Shown here: piece after piece, positions 34,243 through 42,431 of the stretch
How positions within the stretch are numbered: position 1 is the stretch's first letter
How the letters are laid out: each line of letters starts with the position of its first letter
DNA from: Streptosporangium carneum
GTDB taxonomy: Bacteria > Actinomycetota > Actinomycetes > Streptosporangiales > Streptosporangiaceae
Reading direction: 5' to 3'
DNA: 57,161 nt
NCBI RefSeq assembly: GCF_027922005.1
Contig: NZ_BSEV01000034.1
Location: forward strand, 1 to 57,161
Notes under the pieces: model-generated
The model's database searches: none
What the model was told of the DNA's origin: nothing
What the model saw: only the letters and a program-made list of their open reading frames with translations
Program-made: the position numbers and the translations under genes

Positions 34243-34353
34243 CGTTGTCCTCCTGTGTGCTCGGTGTCCTCGCGGGCGGCGTTCGCGCTCCCGGCCTCCG
34301 GGATTCGGCGCCCCCGCGGGCGACGCTCGCGCGTCCGGTCTCGGGGGTGAGGC

Positions 34354-34914
34354 CTACGCGTCCTGTTCCCGCCAGCGGCGGACCGGCCTGGTCTCGATCC
34401 AGTCGATCTGGATGGCCCGGTGCGCGATCCGCCAGGTTCCGCCCTCGCGGCGGTAGCGGTCGCGGTAGCGCAGGTGCCACACGAGGTCGGACGGCTCGCC
34501 CGCGCGCGCGGTCAGGTGGTGCGCCGCGCAGGCAACCGTCCCCGTGGCGGTCAGCGGCTCCGGGCCCGCGTCGAAGACCTGGCCCACGAGCGCGTGGAAG
34601 GTCACCGGGATCCTCTCCAGCGAGGACATCGCCCGGAGGATCTCGTCGTGCCCGGTGTGGGTCAGCGCCGGGCCGAGCGTCTTGGGGGGCTCGGGAAGGA
34701 CCAGGACGCCGTCGTCGGTGAACAGGCGGGCCAGGGCGGCGATGTCCTGGTTGTCGGCGAAGAGCGCGTAGCGGGCGACCAGGTCGGCGAGCAGGCCGCG
34801 GTCCTCGGCGGTGAGGGTCCCCGCGGGAGTCGCCGCAGGAGACACGGCGGGAGACACGGCGGGAGGCGCGATGGAGGGCTCGGCGGGCTCGGTGGGAGGC
34901 ACGGCGGGGGTCAC
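34354..34914 (-). CDS. NTF2-like / SnoaL-type small alpha-beta protein
   Basis: 186 residues from GTG 34914, which overlaps the upstream LLM stop (GTGA), so the pair is coupled. After a Pro/Ala/Ser-rich N-terminal 35 residues, the NTF2-like cone fold starts at LTAEDRGLLADLVARYALFA, with LARLFTDDGVLVLPEPP and the C-terminal strand WRIAHRAIQIDWIETR. Members are isomerases, dehydratases, cyclases or bile-acid dehydratase-like enzymes. The LLM and SDR neighbours suggest a dehydration or isomerisation step. Confidence 0.8.
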   Translation of the reverse strand: MTPAVPPTEPAEPSIAPPAVSPAVSPAATPAGTLTAEDRGLLADLVARYALFADNQDIAALARLFTDDGVLVLPEPPKTLGPALTHTGHDEILRAMSSLERIPVTFHALVGQVFDAGPEPLTATGTVACAAHHLTARAGEPSDLVWHLRYRDRYRREGGTWRIAHRAIQIDWIETRPVRRWREQDA

Positions 34915-35798
34915 GGCGCCTTCAGGCCGAGGCGTTCCGCGCAGGCGGACAGTTCGTCCAGGGCCGCTCCGAGGTCGGAGGTGGGCGTCGCCGCGAGCAC
35001 GATCCTGTCGGCTCCGAGACCGGCCAGTGACTCGGCCTTCTCGGGGGTGACGCGGGAGAGGAGGTGGCCGAGGGTGAGTTCGAGGGCCTGGGGGTCGCGG
35101 CCGTTCCGCTCCGCCTCCGTGCGCATCACCTCGACCAGGCGCCGCAGTTCCTCGCCCACCACGCCGAGCGGCTGCAGGCCGTCGCCGTGCCGCCCCGCCC
35201 TGCGGGCCGCCGCGACGCTGTGCCCGCCGATGTGGATCGGCACGCCGTTCCGCTGGGCGGGCTTGGGGTAGCTCATCGCGCCGGCGAAGTCGAAGAACTC
35301 CCCGCTGTGGGTGACCCCCTCGGGCGAGGTTCCCGCCCACAGCGCGCGCATCACCTGGATCTGCTCGTCGGCGCGCCTGCCCCGGGTCTCGAAGCCCGCG
35401 CCGCAGGCCTCGATCTCCTCCTTCATCCAGCCCATGCCGACGCACAGTCGCAGGCGTCCGCCGGACAGCGCGTCGACGGTGGCGATCCGCTTGGCCAGCA
35501 CCACGGGATGGTGGTTGGGCAGGACCAGGACGCCGGTGGCCAGGCCGATGCGGGTCGTCCTTCCCGCGAGGAAGGCCAGCAGGTCCAGGGGGTCGGGGAT
35601 GTCGCAGTCGTCGCCGAGCTCCATCTTCCCCGACCTGTCGTAGGGGTAGACGCTGGAGTATCCGCTCATGACCACCGCGTGCTCGACGACCACGATGGAC
35701 TCGAAGCCGCACGCCTCCGCGTGCCGCGCATAGCCGCTGATCCACTCCGGGTCCGCGGTCGTGTTCGCGGCGACCGGCGCTATAACTGCGTACTTCAT
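34911..35798 (-). CDS. LLM-class (F420-dependent type) oxidoreductase
   Basis: 295 residues from ATG 35798, a luciferase-like monooxygenase TIM barrel. Signature parts: VVVEHAVVMSGYSSVYPYD (36-54), TGVLVLPNHHPVVLAKRIAT, GRLRLCVGMGWMKEEIEACG and VPIHIGGHSVAAARRAGRHG. This matches the actinobacterial TIGR03619-like F420-dependent subgroup, which uses F420 to reduce or oxidise substrates such as sugars, ketones or antibiotics. It is first in a coupled run with the NTF2 and SDR genes. The shared 15-base motif lies 104 bases upstream. Confidence 0.85.
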   Translation of the reverse strand: MKYAVIAPVAANTTADPEWISGYARHAEACGFESIVVVEHAVVMSGYSSVYPYDRSGKMELGDDCDIPDPLDLLAFLAGRTTRIGLATGVLVLPNHHPVVLAKRIATVDALSGGRLRLCVGMGWMKEEIEACGAGFETRGRRADEQIQVMRALWAGTSPEGVTHSGEFFDFAGAMSYPKPAQRNGVPIHIGGHSVAAARRAGRHGDGLQPLGVVGEELRRLVEVMRTEAERNGRDPQALELTLGHLLSRVTPEKAESLAGLGADRIVLAATPTSDLGAALDELSACAERLGLKAP

Positions 35799-35901
35799 CG
35801 CGTGGAGGTCACCTGCCGGATCGGGGCCGAGCCCGCGCGATCGCGGGCCTGCTGTCTCGGTCCGCACGCTACGCGGGCCGCGTACGGCGGGCCCGGCGCG
35901 T

Positions 35902-35916
35902 TCCCGTTGACCGGGA
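35902..35916. promoter_or_regulatory. Shared operator-like motif, copy 2
   Basis: TCCCGTTGACCGGGA matches the 32324-32338 site at 14 of 15 positions (central base differs). It lies 103 bases upstream of the LLM start, close to the 88-base distance seen at the other site. A common regulator is the simplest explanation. Confidence 0.5.
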
Positions 35917-35960
35917 CCGAAAAGAGCACGGGGGAGCGACACGCCCTTCCCCGTTAATGG

Positions 35961-35997
35961 CTCGCACATCGTACGAGACCGTAGTACGGTGTGCGAG
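35961..35997. promoter_or_regulatory. TetR-like operator upstream of the DHA2 pump
   Basis: CTCGCACATCGTAC (35961-35974) and GTACGGTGTGCGAG (35984-35997) form 14-base arms with one mismatch around a 9-base spacer, 36 bases before the MFS start. Size and geometry fit a TetR-family dimer-of-dimers site. An extra GTACGAG half-site lies at 36014. No TetR gene is adjacent. Confidence 0.65.
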
Positions 35998-36033
35998 AAA
36001 GGTCCCGAACAGTGTACGAGTCACGGAGTCGCC

Positions 36034-37545
36034 ATGTCGTCCCCCCACCCAAGACGGTGGTTGATCCTCGGTGTCCTCTGCCTGAGCCTGCTCGTGCTCG
36101 TGGTGGACAACGGCATCCTCAACCTCGCGATCCCGTCCCTCATGCGGGAGCTGGGGGCGAGCCCCGCCGACATCCAGTGGATCATCAACGCCTACATCCT
36201 GGTCTTCGCAGGAGTGCTGCTCACCGTCGGAGCCCTGTCCGACCGCTACGGCAGGCGCCGCTTCCTGGTCATCGGTCTGGCGCTGTTCGGCGGGGCCTCC
36301 CTGCTCGCGACGTTCGCCCAGACACCCGCGCAGCTGATCGCCTGCCGCGCGTTCATGGGGTTCGGCGGGTCGTTCCTCATGCCGAGCACGCTGTCCATCA
36401 TCATGAACGTCTTCGACCAGTCCGAGCAGCGCAAGGCCATCGCCGCCTGGAGCTCGGTGCTGATGGTCGGCGGGATCGCGGGACCCTCGCTGGGCGGCTT
36501 CCTCCTCGACCACTACTGGTGGGGTTCGGTCTTCCTGGTCAACGTCCCGATCAGCGTGCTCGCGATCGCCGCCGCGCTGCTCCTCATGCCGGAGTCCCGG
36601 GGCCAGGCCAGGCCGGTCGACCTCGTCGGAGCGGGGCTGTCGACCGTGGGCATGGTCGCCCTGGTCTGGGCGATCATCTCCATCCCCGAGCGTGGCTGGA
36701 CCGCGCCCCCGGTGCTCGTCGCCGTCCTGCTCGCGGTCGTGCTCCTGACGGCCTTCGCCGTCTGGGAACGGCGCAACCCGCACGCCATGCTGCCGCTCGA
36801 GCTCTGGCGTGAGCGCAACTTCAGCGGCGCCAGCATCTCCATCGTGCTGCTGGCCTTCTCCGCCGGAGGTCTGCTGCTGATGCTGACGCAGTACCTCCAG
36901 TTCGTCCTGGGCTACGGAGTCCTGCAGGCGAGCCTGGCGCTGATCCCCTACATGGTGGCGGCCATCGTCTTCAACGGTCTCGGCGCGACCCTGGGCAAGA
37001 AGCTGTCCAACCGCGCCATGGTGGCGCTGGGCATGCTGGTGCTGGCGGCCGGGTTCGTGATCCTCACCCGGATGACCCCGGACTCCGGTTACGGCCTGTT
37101 CCTGCTCGGCATGATGGTGATGGGAGTCGGCGGCGGCCTGTGCGGGCCCGCGGCGTACGCGTCGCTGATGAGCGCGGTGCCGCCGGAGCGCGCGGGCATC
37201 GGGTCGGCGCTCAACGACACCGTCCAGCAGACCGGAGGCGCGCTGAGCATCGCCCTGCTCGGCAGCGTGCTGTCGGGGGCCTACTCCTCCGGCCTGCCGG
37301 ACGGCGTGCCCGAGGAGGCCAGGAAGTCGATCGCCTCGGCGCTGGCCCTCGGCGACCCGGGGCTCGCCAGGACCGCGAAGGTGGCCTTCGTCGACGCCAT
37401 GTCGTCGGGAATGATCGTCGGAGCCGTCGGCGCGGTCGCCGCCGCGATCGTGGCCTGGACGGTGCTGCGCCCGATCGCGACGCCCGCTCCCGCCGACCTT
37501 CCCGCGGAGCCCCAGGCAGAGACGCGCGACCAGGTGAAGTCCTGA
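36034..37545 (+). CDS. DHA2-family (14-TM) MFS drug exporter
   Basis: 503 residues from ATG 36034, with GGAG 6 bases upstream. About 14 hydrophobic segments; the MFS loop motif appears as GALSDRYGRRRFLVIGL (about 67-83) and motif C as GGIAGPSLGG (148-157). The first segment carries the DHA2-type VVDNGILNLAIPSL. QacA/EmrB-like pumps export toxic or self-made compounds by proton exchange. A long inverted repeat covers its promoter. It is divergent from the LLM run and may export the product of the neighbouring enzymes. Confidence 0.9.
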   Translation: MSSPHPRRWLILGVLCLSLLVLVVDNGILNLAIPSLMRELGASPADIQWIINAYILVFAGVLLTVGALSDRYGRRRFLVIGLALFGGASLLATFAQTPAQLIACRAFMGFGGSFLMPSTLSIIMNVFDQSEQRKAIAAWSSVLMVGGIAGPSLGGFLLDHYWWGSVFLVNVPISVLAIAAALLLMPESRGQARPVDLVGAGLSTVGMVALVWAIISIPERGWTAPPVLVAVLLAVVLLTAFAVWERRNPHAMLPLELWRERNFSGASISIVLLAFSAGGLLLMLTQYLQFVLGYGVLQASLALIPYMVAAIVFNGLGATLGKKLSNRAMVALGMLVLAAGFVILTRMTPDSGYGLFLLGMMVMGVGGGLCGPAAYASLMSAVPPERAGIGSALNDTVQQTGGALSIALLGSVLSGAYSSGLPDGVPEEARKSIASALALGDPGLARTAKVAFVDAMSSGMIVGAVGAVAAAIVAWTVLRPIATPAPADLPAEPQAETRDQVKS

Positions 37546-37620
37546 CGGCGACGGCGACGCCGAGGCCGTCCACCGGCCCCGCCGTCGCCGGCCGTGCCTG
37601 CCGTCCCTGCCTGTCGTCCC

Positions 37621-37646
37621 CGCCCGCCGTCCCCCGGCGGCGGGCG
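37621..37646. terminator. GC hairpin between MFS and helicase genes
   Basis: CGCCCGCCG (37621-37629) and CGGCGGGCG (37638-37646) form a 9-bp stem ending one base before the helicase stop. It fits a bidirectional terminator for the convergent genes. Confidence 0.5.
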
Positions 37647-37647
37647 T

Positions 37648-39969
37648 TCACCGGCCCGCGTCGTCCGCCCGGCTCAGCCTGGCGAGCACGGGGGGCAGCT
37701 CCCCGGTGTGCACGACGCCCAGGCGCCGGGTGGCCCGGGTCAGCGCGACGTACATGTCGTTCAGACCGCGCGGGGACTCGGCCATGATCAGCGCGGGCTC
37801 GACGATCAGCACGGAGTCGAACTCGAGCCCCTTGGCCTGCCGCGTGGTGAGAACCGTCACCCGGCCGTCCGGCTCGGGACTCTCCTCGCGGGCGGCGCGG
37901 GACGTGACCCGGGCGACCGTCTCGCCCAGCTCCTCGAGCATGGCGGCGGGCACGATCACCGCCAGGCTGCGGTCGCCCGGTTCCGCGGCCTCGCGGGCGA
38001 CGACCTCCTCCACGAGGCCGGGCAGCCCGGCGCGCGGCACCCGCGCGTGCCAGGGGGAGACGCCGGTCCCGCGCACCGATCGCGGCGGGGCGATCGCGGG
38101 GTCGATCGCGGCCAGCACGTCGGAGGCGACAGCCATGATCTCGCTGGGAACGCGGTAGTTGAGGGTCAGCCGCTCAAGACGCCACCGGTCCTCGAGGTAG
38201 GGGTCCAGGACCCGCTGCCAGGACGTCGTGCCCGCGGGATCACCGGTCTGGGCGAGGTCGCCGACGACGGTCATCCACTTGGTGGGGCAGCGCCGGACGA
38301 CCAACCGCCACGCCATCTCCGACAGCTCCTGCGCCTCGTCCACGATGACATGCCCGAAGCTCCACGTGCGGTCGGCCGCCGCCCGCTCGGCGGTCGTCCT
38401 GAGATCCCGCTCCTCGTAGCGCTCGGCGAGCCGTTCGGCGTCCACGAGGTCGAAGGCGGACAGGACCTCCGGCTCCTGGCCGTCCTCCAGATCGGTGGAA
38501 CGGGAGCCGAAGTCGATCTCCAGCACGCCCCGCGCGTAGGCGACGCGCCCGCGACGCCGGCGCTCGGCGAGCGCGGCGGCGGCCCGGTCGTCCTCGCCGA
38601 GCAGCTCGGCCGCCTCGTCGAGCAGGGGGACGTCCGAGGGGGACCAGCCCGCGTCCGGGGCGCGTAGCAGCAGGTCCCGTTCCGCCTCGGTGAGCCCCGG
38701 CGCGGCGGACGCGAGCCGTTCGGGACAGGAGAGAAGGTCGGAGAGCAGCCGCTGCGGAGTGAGGGCGGGCCACAGCGTGTCGAGCGCGGCCCGCACGCCG
38801 GGGGCGGTGCGCATCTCCTCGCGTATGCCCTCGACCTGGGTCTCCTCCAGCAGGTTCGGGCCGCCGAACGGGTCCGCGCCGATCCGCTCCGCGTACAGCC
38901 CGGCGAGGGCGTCGAGGATCATCGGGACGACGAGCGGCCTGGCCCTGTTGTGCGGCAGCAGGGAGCCGCGTCCCACGTCCCGCGCCCTGACGCAGATCTC
39001 CCGGCCCAGCGGCAGGACCTCGCCCTCGAAGTCGACCTCCAGCACGTCGTCGGGCACCCATTGCCGGTCGCGTACGGCGGCGGCCACGACGTCCGCCATG
39101 GCGGCCCGGCCCTTGACCTCGGCGGCGTCGGGCGACTCGGTCAGGCGCGCCTCCACCCCCGGATACAGCTCGCCGACGGTCGCCGTCAGGACGCCGGTCT
39201 CGCCGAGTGAGGGCAGCACCTGTCCGATGTGGCGCAGGAAGGCGGTGTTCGGGCCCACGATCAGCACCCCTCGCCTGGCCAGCAGGTCGCGGTGCGTGTA
39301 CAGCAGGAAGGCGGCCCGGTGCAGGGCGATGGCGGTCTTGCCGGTTCCCGGGCCGCCCTGCACGACGAGAGCGGTGCGGTGCCCGGAACGGATGATCCTG
39401 TCCTGCTCGGCCTGGATCGTCGCGACGATGTCCGTCATGCGGCCCGCCCTGCCGGCGTCCAGCGCGGCCAGCAGCGCGGCCTCGCCGGTCAGCTCGGTGC
39501 GCCCGGCCTCGTCGGCGGAGTCGAGGTCGAGAACCTCCTCGTGAACGCCGACCACCTTCCTGGCGCGTGTCCTGATGTGCCTGCGCCGCCGGACGCCGTG
39601 CGGTGAGACCGCCGTGGCGAGGTAGAAGGGCCGGGCCGCGGGCGCCCGCCAGTCGATCAGCGGCGGCTCGTCGTCGGCGCCGTCGTCGCCGGACTCACCC
39701 GGCAGGCCGATCCGGCCGACGTAGCGCCTCCTGCCGTCCTCGAGGTCGAGTCTGCCGAAACACAGCCCGTTCTCCGCGGCGTTCAGCCGGGCCAGCCGCT
39801 CGCCGTACCCGGCGTGGGCGGCGTCGCGTTCGCCCCGGGCCTGGGGCGTCTCCCCCCGTTCCCGGAGCACCCGCGCCAGGCGGGCGGAAACCTGCTCCCT
39901 GAGGTCGTCGAGCCGTCCGTAGAGCATCGAGAGGTGCTCCTGCTCCGATGCGATCTCCGAGCTTGACAA
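37648..39969 (-). CDS. UvrD-like helicase of the HelD/HelR type
   Basis: 773 residues from TTG 39969 with AGGAG upstream. N-terminal coiled-coil (1-60, SEQEHLSMLYGRLDDLREQV), helicase core split by an insert, Walker A GGPGTGKTAIALHRAAFLLY (about 207-226), motif II VDEAQEL, and the C-terminal RQAKGLEFDSV with YVALTRATRRLG. The domain order and N-terminal coil match HelD-type proteins that release stalled RNA polymerase; actinomycete HelR confers rifamycin tolerance. It has no RNAP-binding data here, so the role is inferred. The promoter is unusually AT-rich with direct repeats. Confidence 0.82.
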   Translation of the reverse strand: MSSSEIASEQEHLSMLYGRLDDLREQVSARLARVLRERGETPQARGERDAAHAGYGERLARLNAAENGLCFGRLDLEDGRRRYVGRIGLPGESGDDGADDEPPLIDWRAPAARPFYLATAVSPHGVRRRRHIRTRARKVVGVHEEVLDLDSADEAGRTELTGEAALLAALDAGRAGRMTDIVATIQAEQDRIIRSGHRTALVVQGGPGTGKTAIALHRAAFLLYTHRDLLARRGVLIVGPNTAFLRHIGQVLPSLGETGVLTATVGELYPGVEARLTESPDAAEVKGRAAMADVVAAAVRDRQWVPDDVLEVDFEGEVLPLGREICVRARDVGRGSLLPHNRARPLVVPMILDALAGLYAERIGADPFGGPNLLEETQVEGIREEMRTAPGVRAALDTLWPALTPQRLLSDLLSCPERLASAAPGLTEAERDLLLRAPDAGWSPSDVPLLDEAAELLGEDDRAAAALAERRRRGRVAYARGVLEIDFGSRSTDLEDGQEPEVLSAFDLVDAERLAERYEERDLRTTAERAAADRTWSFGHVIVDEAQELSEMAWRLVVRRCPTKWMTVVGDLAQTGDPAGTTSWQRVLDPYLEDRWRLERLTLNYRVPSEIMAVASDVLAAIDPAIAPPRSVRGTGVSPWHARVPRAGLPGLVEEVVAREAAEPGDRSLAVIVPAAMLEELGETVARVTSRAAREESPEPDGRVTVLTTRQAKGLEFDSVLIVEPALIMAESPRGLNDMYVALTRATRRLGVVHTGELPPVLARLSRADDAGR

Positions 39970-40012
39970 GGTTCGCTTCTCCTGAGATAATAAAGTGAGG
40001 GATATTTGTTTT

Positions 40013-40038
40013 TATAGTGCACTTTTAATATAGTGCAC
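40013..40038. promoter_or_regulatory. Direct repeat TATAGTGCAC in the helicase promoter
   Basis: TATAGTGCAC occurs at 40013-40022 and again at 40029-40038 (16-base period), in very AT-rich sequence 44-69 bases upstream of the helicase start. Each copy contains the palindrome GTGCAC. It could be a pair of operators or overlapping promoters (TATAAA/TATATT on the reverse strand). Confidence 0.6.
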
Positions 40039-40152
40039 CCCTGCCCTCTCCTCGAGCGGGATCTTCGGGCGGCCGTGCGCGCGGGTGCGCGCCGAGCATT
40101 CGTCGAGGCGTTCCCGCGTCGCGTGTCCGTCGCGTTCGCACTCTTCCGGGAC

Positions 40153-40222
40153 CTTCCCGCTTCCCGCTTCCCGCTTCCCGCTTCCCGCTTCCCGCTTCCC
40201 GCTTCCCGCTTCCCGCTTCCCG
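40153..40222. repeat. (CTTCCCG)10 heptanucleotide microsatellite
   Basis: Ten exact head-to-tail copies of CTTCCCG. A period of 7 would shift frame if translated, and the tract lies in no convincing gene. It is a pure, probably length-variable simple repeat. Confidence 0.95.
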
Positions 40223-40705
40223 CTTTTCGGGGCGGTGGGCCTCGTCGTCGCCCTCGTCCTCCGCCTCGTGGCCGCGATTGGCGGGATGTTTGGAAACGCT
40301 CTCGAGGCGTCTGTGAATTTTTTTCACGAAATGCAGGCGGGTCGGTCCTGGGTAATTCCTCCTCTCCTTCGCATCGCGGCTTCTCCGCCCGGAGAAATCC
40401 CTTGGGCTCCGTGCGCCGGCTCCCTCCATGAGCGCCTTTCGCGGCGGTCGCTCACGGCCCCGCCTGGGCGGCGCGGTGGAGGGGCGATGCCTCGGGTCGG
40501 CATTCACCGGCAATTCACTGGTTTTTTGTGCTCTGTCGTCTTCATTGGCTTTAGGGATGCTGATATGGGTCTTTGCCCCTCTTCGTCGCGGCGTTGACAG
40601 GAATCCCTGACATTCGGGCGCCGATCTCCGTGGACATTTCTCTGGATCTGCGATCTCATATTTCCGCCAGCCCTTTGCGGAGCCTTTGTGGGATTCGGAG
40701 AAACG

Positions 40706-41857
40706 ATGGCCAATTGGCGAAAGATGATGGGGGTCGCCGTCGCGTTCGCGACGGCGATCTGCTTCGGGGGCGTCGAGGCGCAGGCGTCGGCGGCGACGTC
40801 ACCGGGAGACCTCAGGATCACCCGTTTCCTCGGCGAGCAGCGTCTGCCGCACAAGCTGCAGTTCGAGGGCACCACCGTCGGCGGCCTGTCCGGCATCGAC
40901 CGCGATCCGCTCACCGACACGTGGTACTTCATCTCCGACGACCGGTGGCGCTACAACCCCGCCCGCTTCTACACCGGCAAGCTGGACATCAACCGGATCA
41001 CCGGGCGGTTCGGCGGAGTGCGGCTCACCGGGGTCACCACCCTCCTGCGCCCTGACGGGACCCCCTACCCCGCCTACGGCCAGCCCGAGTCCGCCGACCC
41101 GGAGACGATCCGCTTCGACCGGTGGAGCCGCAAGCTCCTGTGGGGCCACGAGGGCGACAGGCCGGACGAGACGCACCCCGCCATCCCGGTCTCCGACCTG
41201 TTCCTCCGCTGGGTGGACCGTGACGGCCGCCACCTCGGCGAGCTGCCGATCCCCGGCAACCTGAAGCTGACCGACACCGCTTCCGGGCCCCGCCGCAACT
41301 TCGGCTTCGAGGGCCTGACCTTCACCCCCCGCACCATCGCCTCCATCGTCGAGGGCCCGCGATACGAGGACGGGGAGCCGCCGACCGTCGAGCGCGGCGC
41401 GCCCGCCCGCATCACCGTGTGGGGCCGCGACGGGCGGACGCGCGCGCAGTACGCCTATCCGATCGACCCGCTGCCCGCGGCGCCGATCCCGCCGACCGGC
41501 CTGACCGACAGCGGCGTCTCGGAGATCCTGGCGATCGACGACCACCGCTACCTCGCCCTGGAGCGCTCCTGGATCGAGGGCGTCAACTACCGGGTCAAGC
41601 TGTACGAGATCGATCTGCGCGGAGCGACGAACGTGCTCGGCAGGAACAGCCTGAAGGACGGCGAGCCGTACCGTCCCGTCTCCAAGCGCCTGGTCCGCGA
41701 CTTCGCCTCCTCGGGGACGGCGGTGCAGAACCTCGAGAGCCTCGCCTGGGGGCCGCGCCTGGCCACGGGCGAATGCACGCTGGTGGTCGGCTCGGACGAC
41801 AACTTCGACGACCGGGAGGTCACCCAGTTCCTCGCCTTCGCCGCCAGGGGCTGCTGA
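40706..41857 (+). CDS. Secreted esterase-like/phytase-like beta-propeller protein
   Basis: 383 residues from ATG 40706 with GGAG 5 bases upstream. A signal peptide (about 1-31, GVAVAFATAICFGGVEAQASA) precedes a domain of the esterase-like-activity-of-phytase family (PF13449 type): VGGLSGIDRDPLTDTWYFIS, GHEGDRPDE, NFGFEGLTFTP, LALERSWIEG and VVGSDDNFDDREVTQFLAF. Such proteins are secreted and may hydrolyse phosphoesters; enzymatic proof is thin for the family. It resembles the protein at 52184 in class but not closely. Monocistronic. Confidence 0.82.
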   Translation: MANWRKMMGVAVAFATAICFGGVEAQASAATSPGDLRITRFLGEQRLPHKLQFEGTTVGGLSGIDRDPLTDTWYFISDDRWRYNPARFYTGKLDINRITGRFGGVRLTGVTTLLRPDGTPYPAYGQPESADPETIRFDRWSRKLLWGHEGDRPDETHPAIPVSDLFLRWVDRDGRHLGELPIPGNLKLTDTASGPRRNFGFEGLTFTPRTIASIVEGPRYEDGEPPTVERGAPARITVWGRDGRTRAQYAYPIDPLPAAPIPPTGLTDSGVSEILAIDDHRYLALERSWIEGVNYRVKLYEIDLRGATNVLGRNSLKDGEPYRPVSKRLVRDFASSGTAVQNLESLAWGPRLATGECTLVVGSDDNFDDREVTQFLAFAARGC

Positions 41858-42053
41858 CCGCGAGACGGCGATCCGGCACGGCCCGTCGCTCCCCTGGAGG
41901 CGGCGGGCCTGTCAGGCTCTCCCGCCGTGCGGTCACGCGCTCCGGATCCGGCCGCGCGGGCGCATCCCGGACGGTTAGCCTGGGGTGGGGCGTGAGGCTC
42001 TCCCCACCGCTGAGACCCACCGCTGAGCCCACCGCTGAAACAAGGAGGCGACG

Positions 42054-42281
42054 GTGTCCGAGGACCGTGAGGACGCACGGGGCCCGGAGGCGACCCGGCA
42101 GCCCGGCGACAAGGCGCACGAGTACGTCGTCGAGCGGGTCAGGGACATCACCAGGGAGGGCAAGGTCGTTTTCGAGACGCCCGGCGGGGGAGTCGACACC
42201 GGCCTGCGGAGGCTGATCCCGGTGACCTACGACATCGACCTCGACCACCCCGAGGTCAGGGAGACCGGCGAGGACAAGTGA
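42054..42281 (+). CDS. Small hypothetical protein
   Basis: 75 residues from GTG 42054 after a strong AAGGAGG 6 bases upstream. Highly charged, Asp/Glu-rich: MSEDREDARGPEATRQPGDK, then YVVERVRDITREGKVVFETP. No domain I recognise. It has no neighbour on its strand, so it is a single-gene unit ending in a clear hairpin. Function unknown. Confidence 0.6.
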   Translation: MSEDREDARGPEATRQPGDKAHEYVVERVRDITREGKVVFETPGGGVDTGLRRLIPVTYDIDLDHPEVRETGEDK

Positions 42282-42284
42282 GCG

Positions 42285-42316
42285 GTCCCGGTGGCGGCCG
42301 GGGCCGCCACCGGGAC
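42285..42316. terminator. 14-bp GC hairpin after the small gene
   Basis: GTCCCGGTGGCGGC (42285-42298) and GCCGCCACCGGGAC (42303-42316) pair perfectly with a 4-base loop, starting 4 bases after the stop of the small gene. It also lies downstream of the convergent GMC gene. Likely terminator. Confidence 0.7.
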
Positions 42317-42431
42317 GTCTTGCATCCGCCCTCCGCCGCGGTGCGGCGAGAAGGCGGGTTCGCGGTCCTGTCCAGCCACATCGCCGCGATCTCCGGCGGC
42401 CCGGGGTCCCTCAGCCGCGCCGCCAGGAGTC

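Larger units (their letters stand above)
39970..40705. other. 736-base gap: AT-rich helicase promoter, SSR, no clear gene
   Basis: The left 70 bases are the helicase promoter. After it comes a 7-base satellite (40153-40222). From 40223 the base composition is mixed, with AT-rich stretches at 40310-40345 and 40505-40690. Open frames here are repetitive or lack a ribosome site and have no family features, so I call no gene. The right end must hold the promoter of the secreted protein at 40706. Confidence 0.6.

Noticed and set aside
39970..40040. Rifamycin-associated element expected before a helR gene
   Set aside because: No sequence resembling the known element is visible; only AT-rich direct repeats are present.
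40085..40597. 170-codon open frame over the microsatellite
   Set aside because: Its N-terminal part is translation of the heptamer repeat and the rest has no family features or ribosome site.
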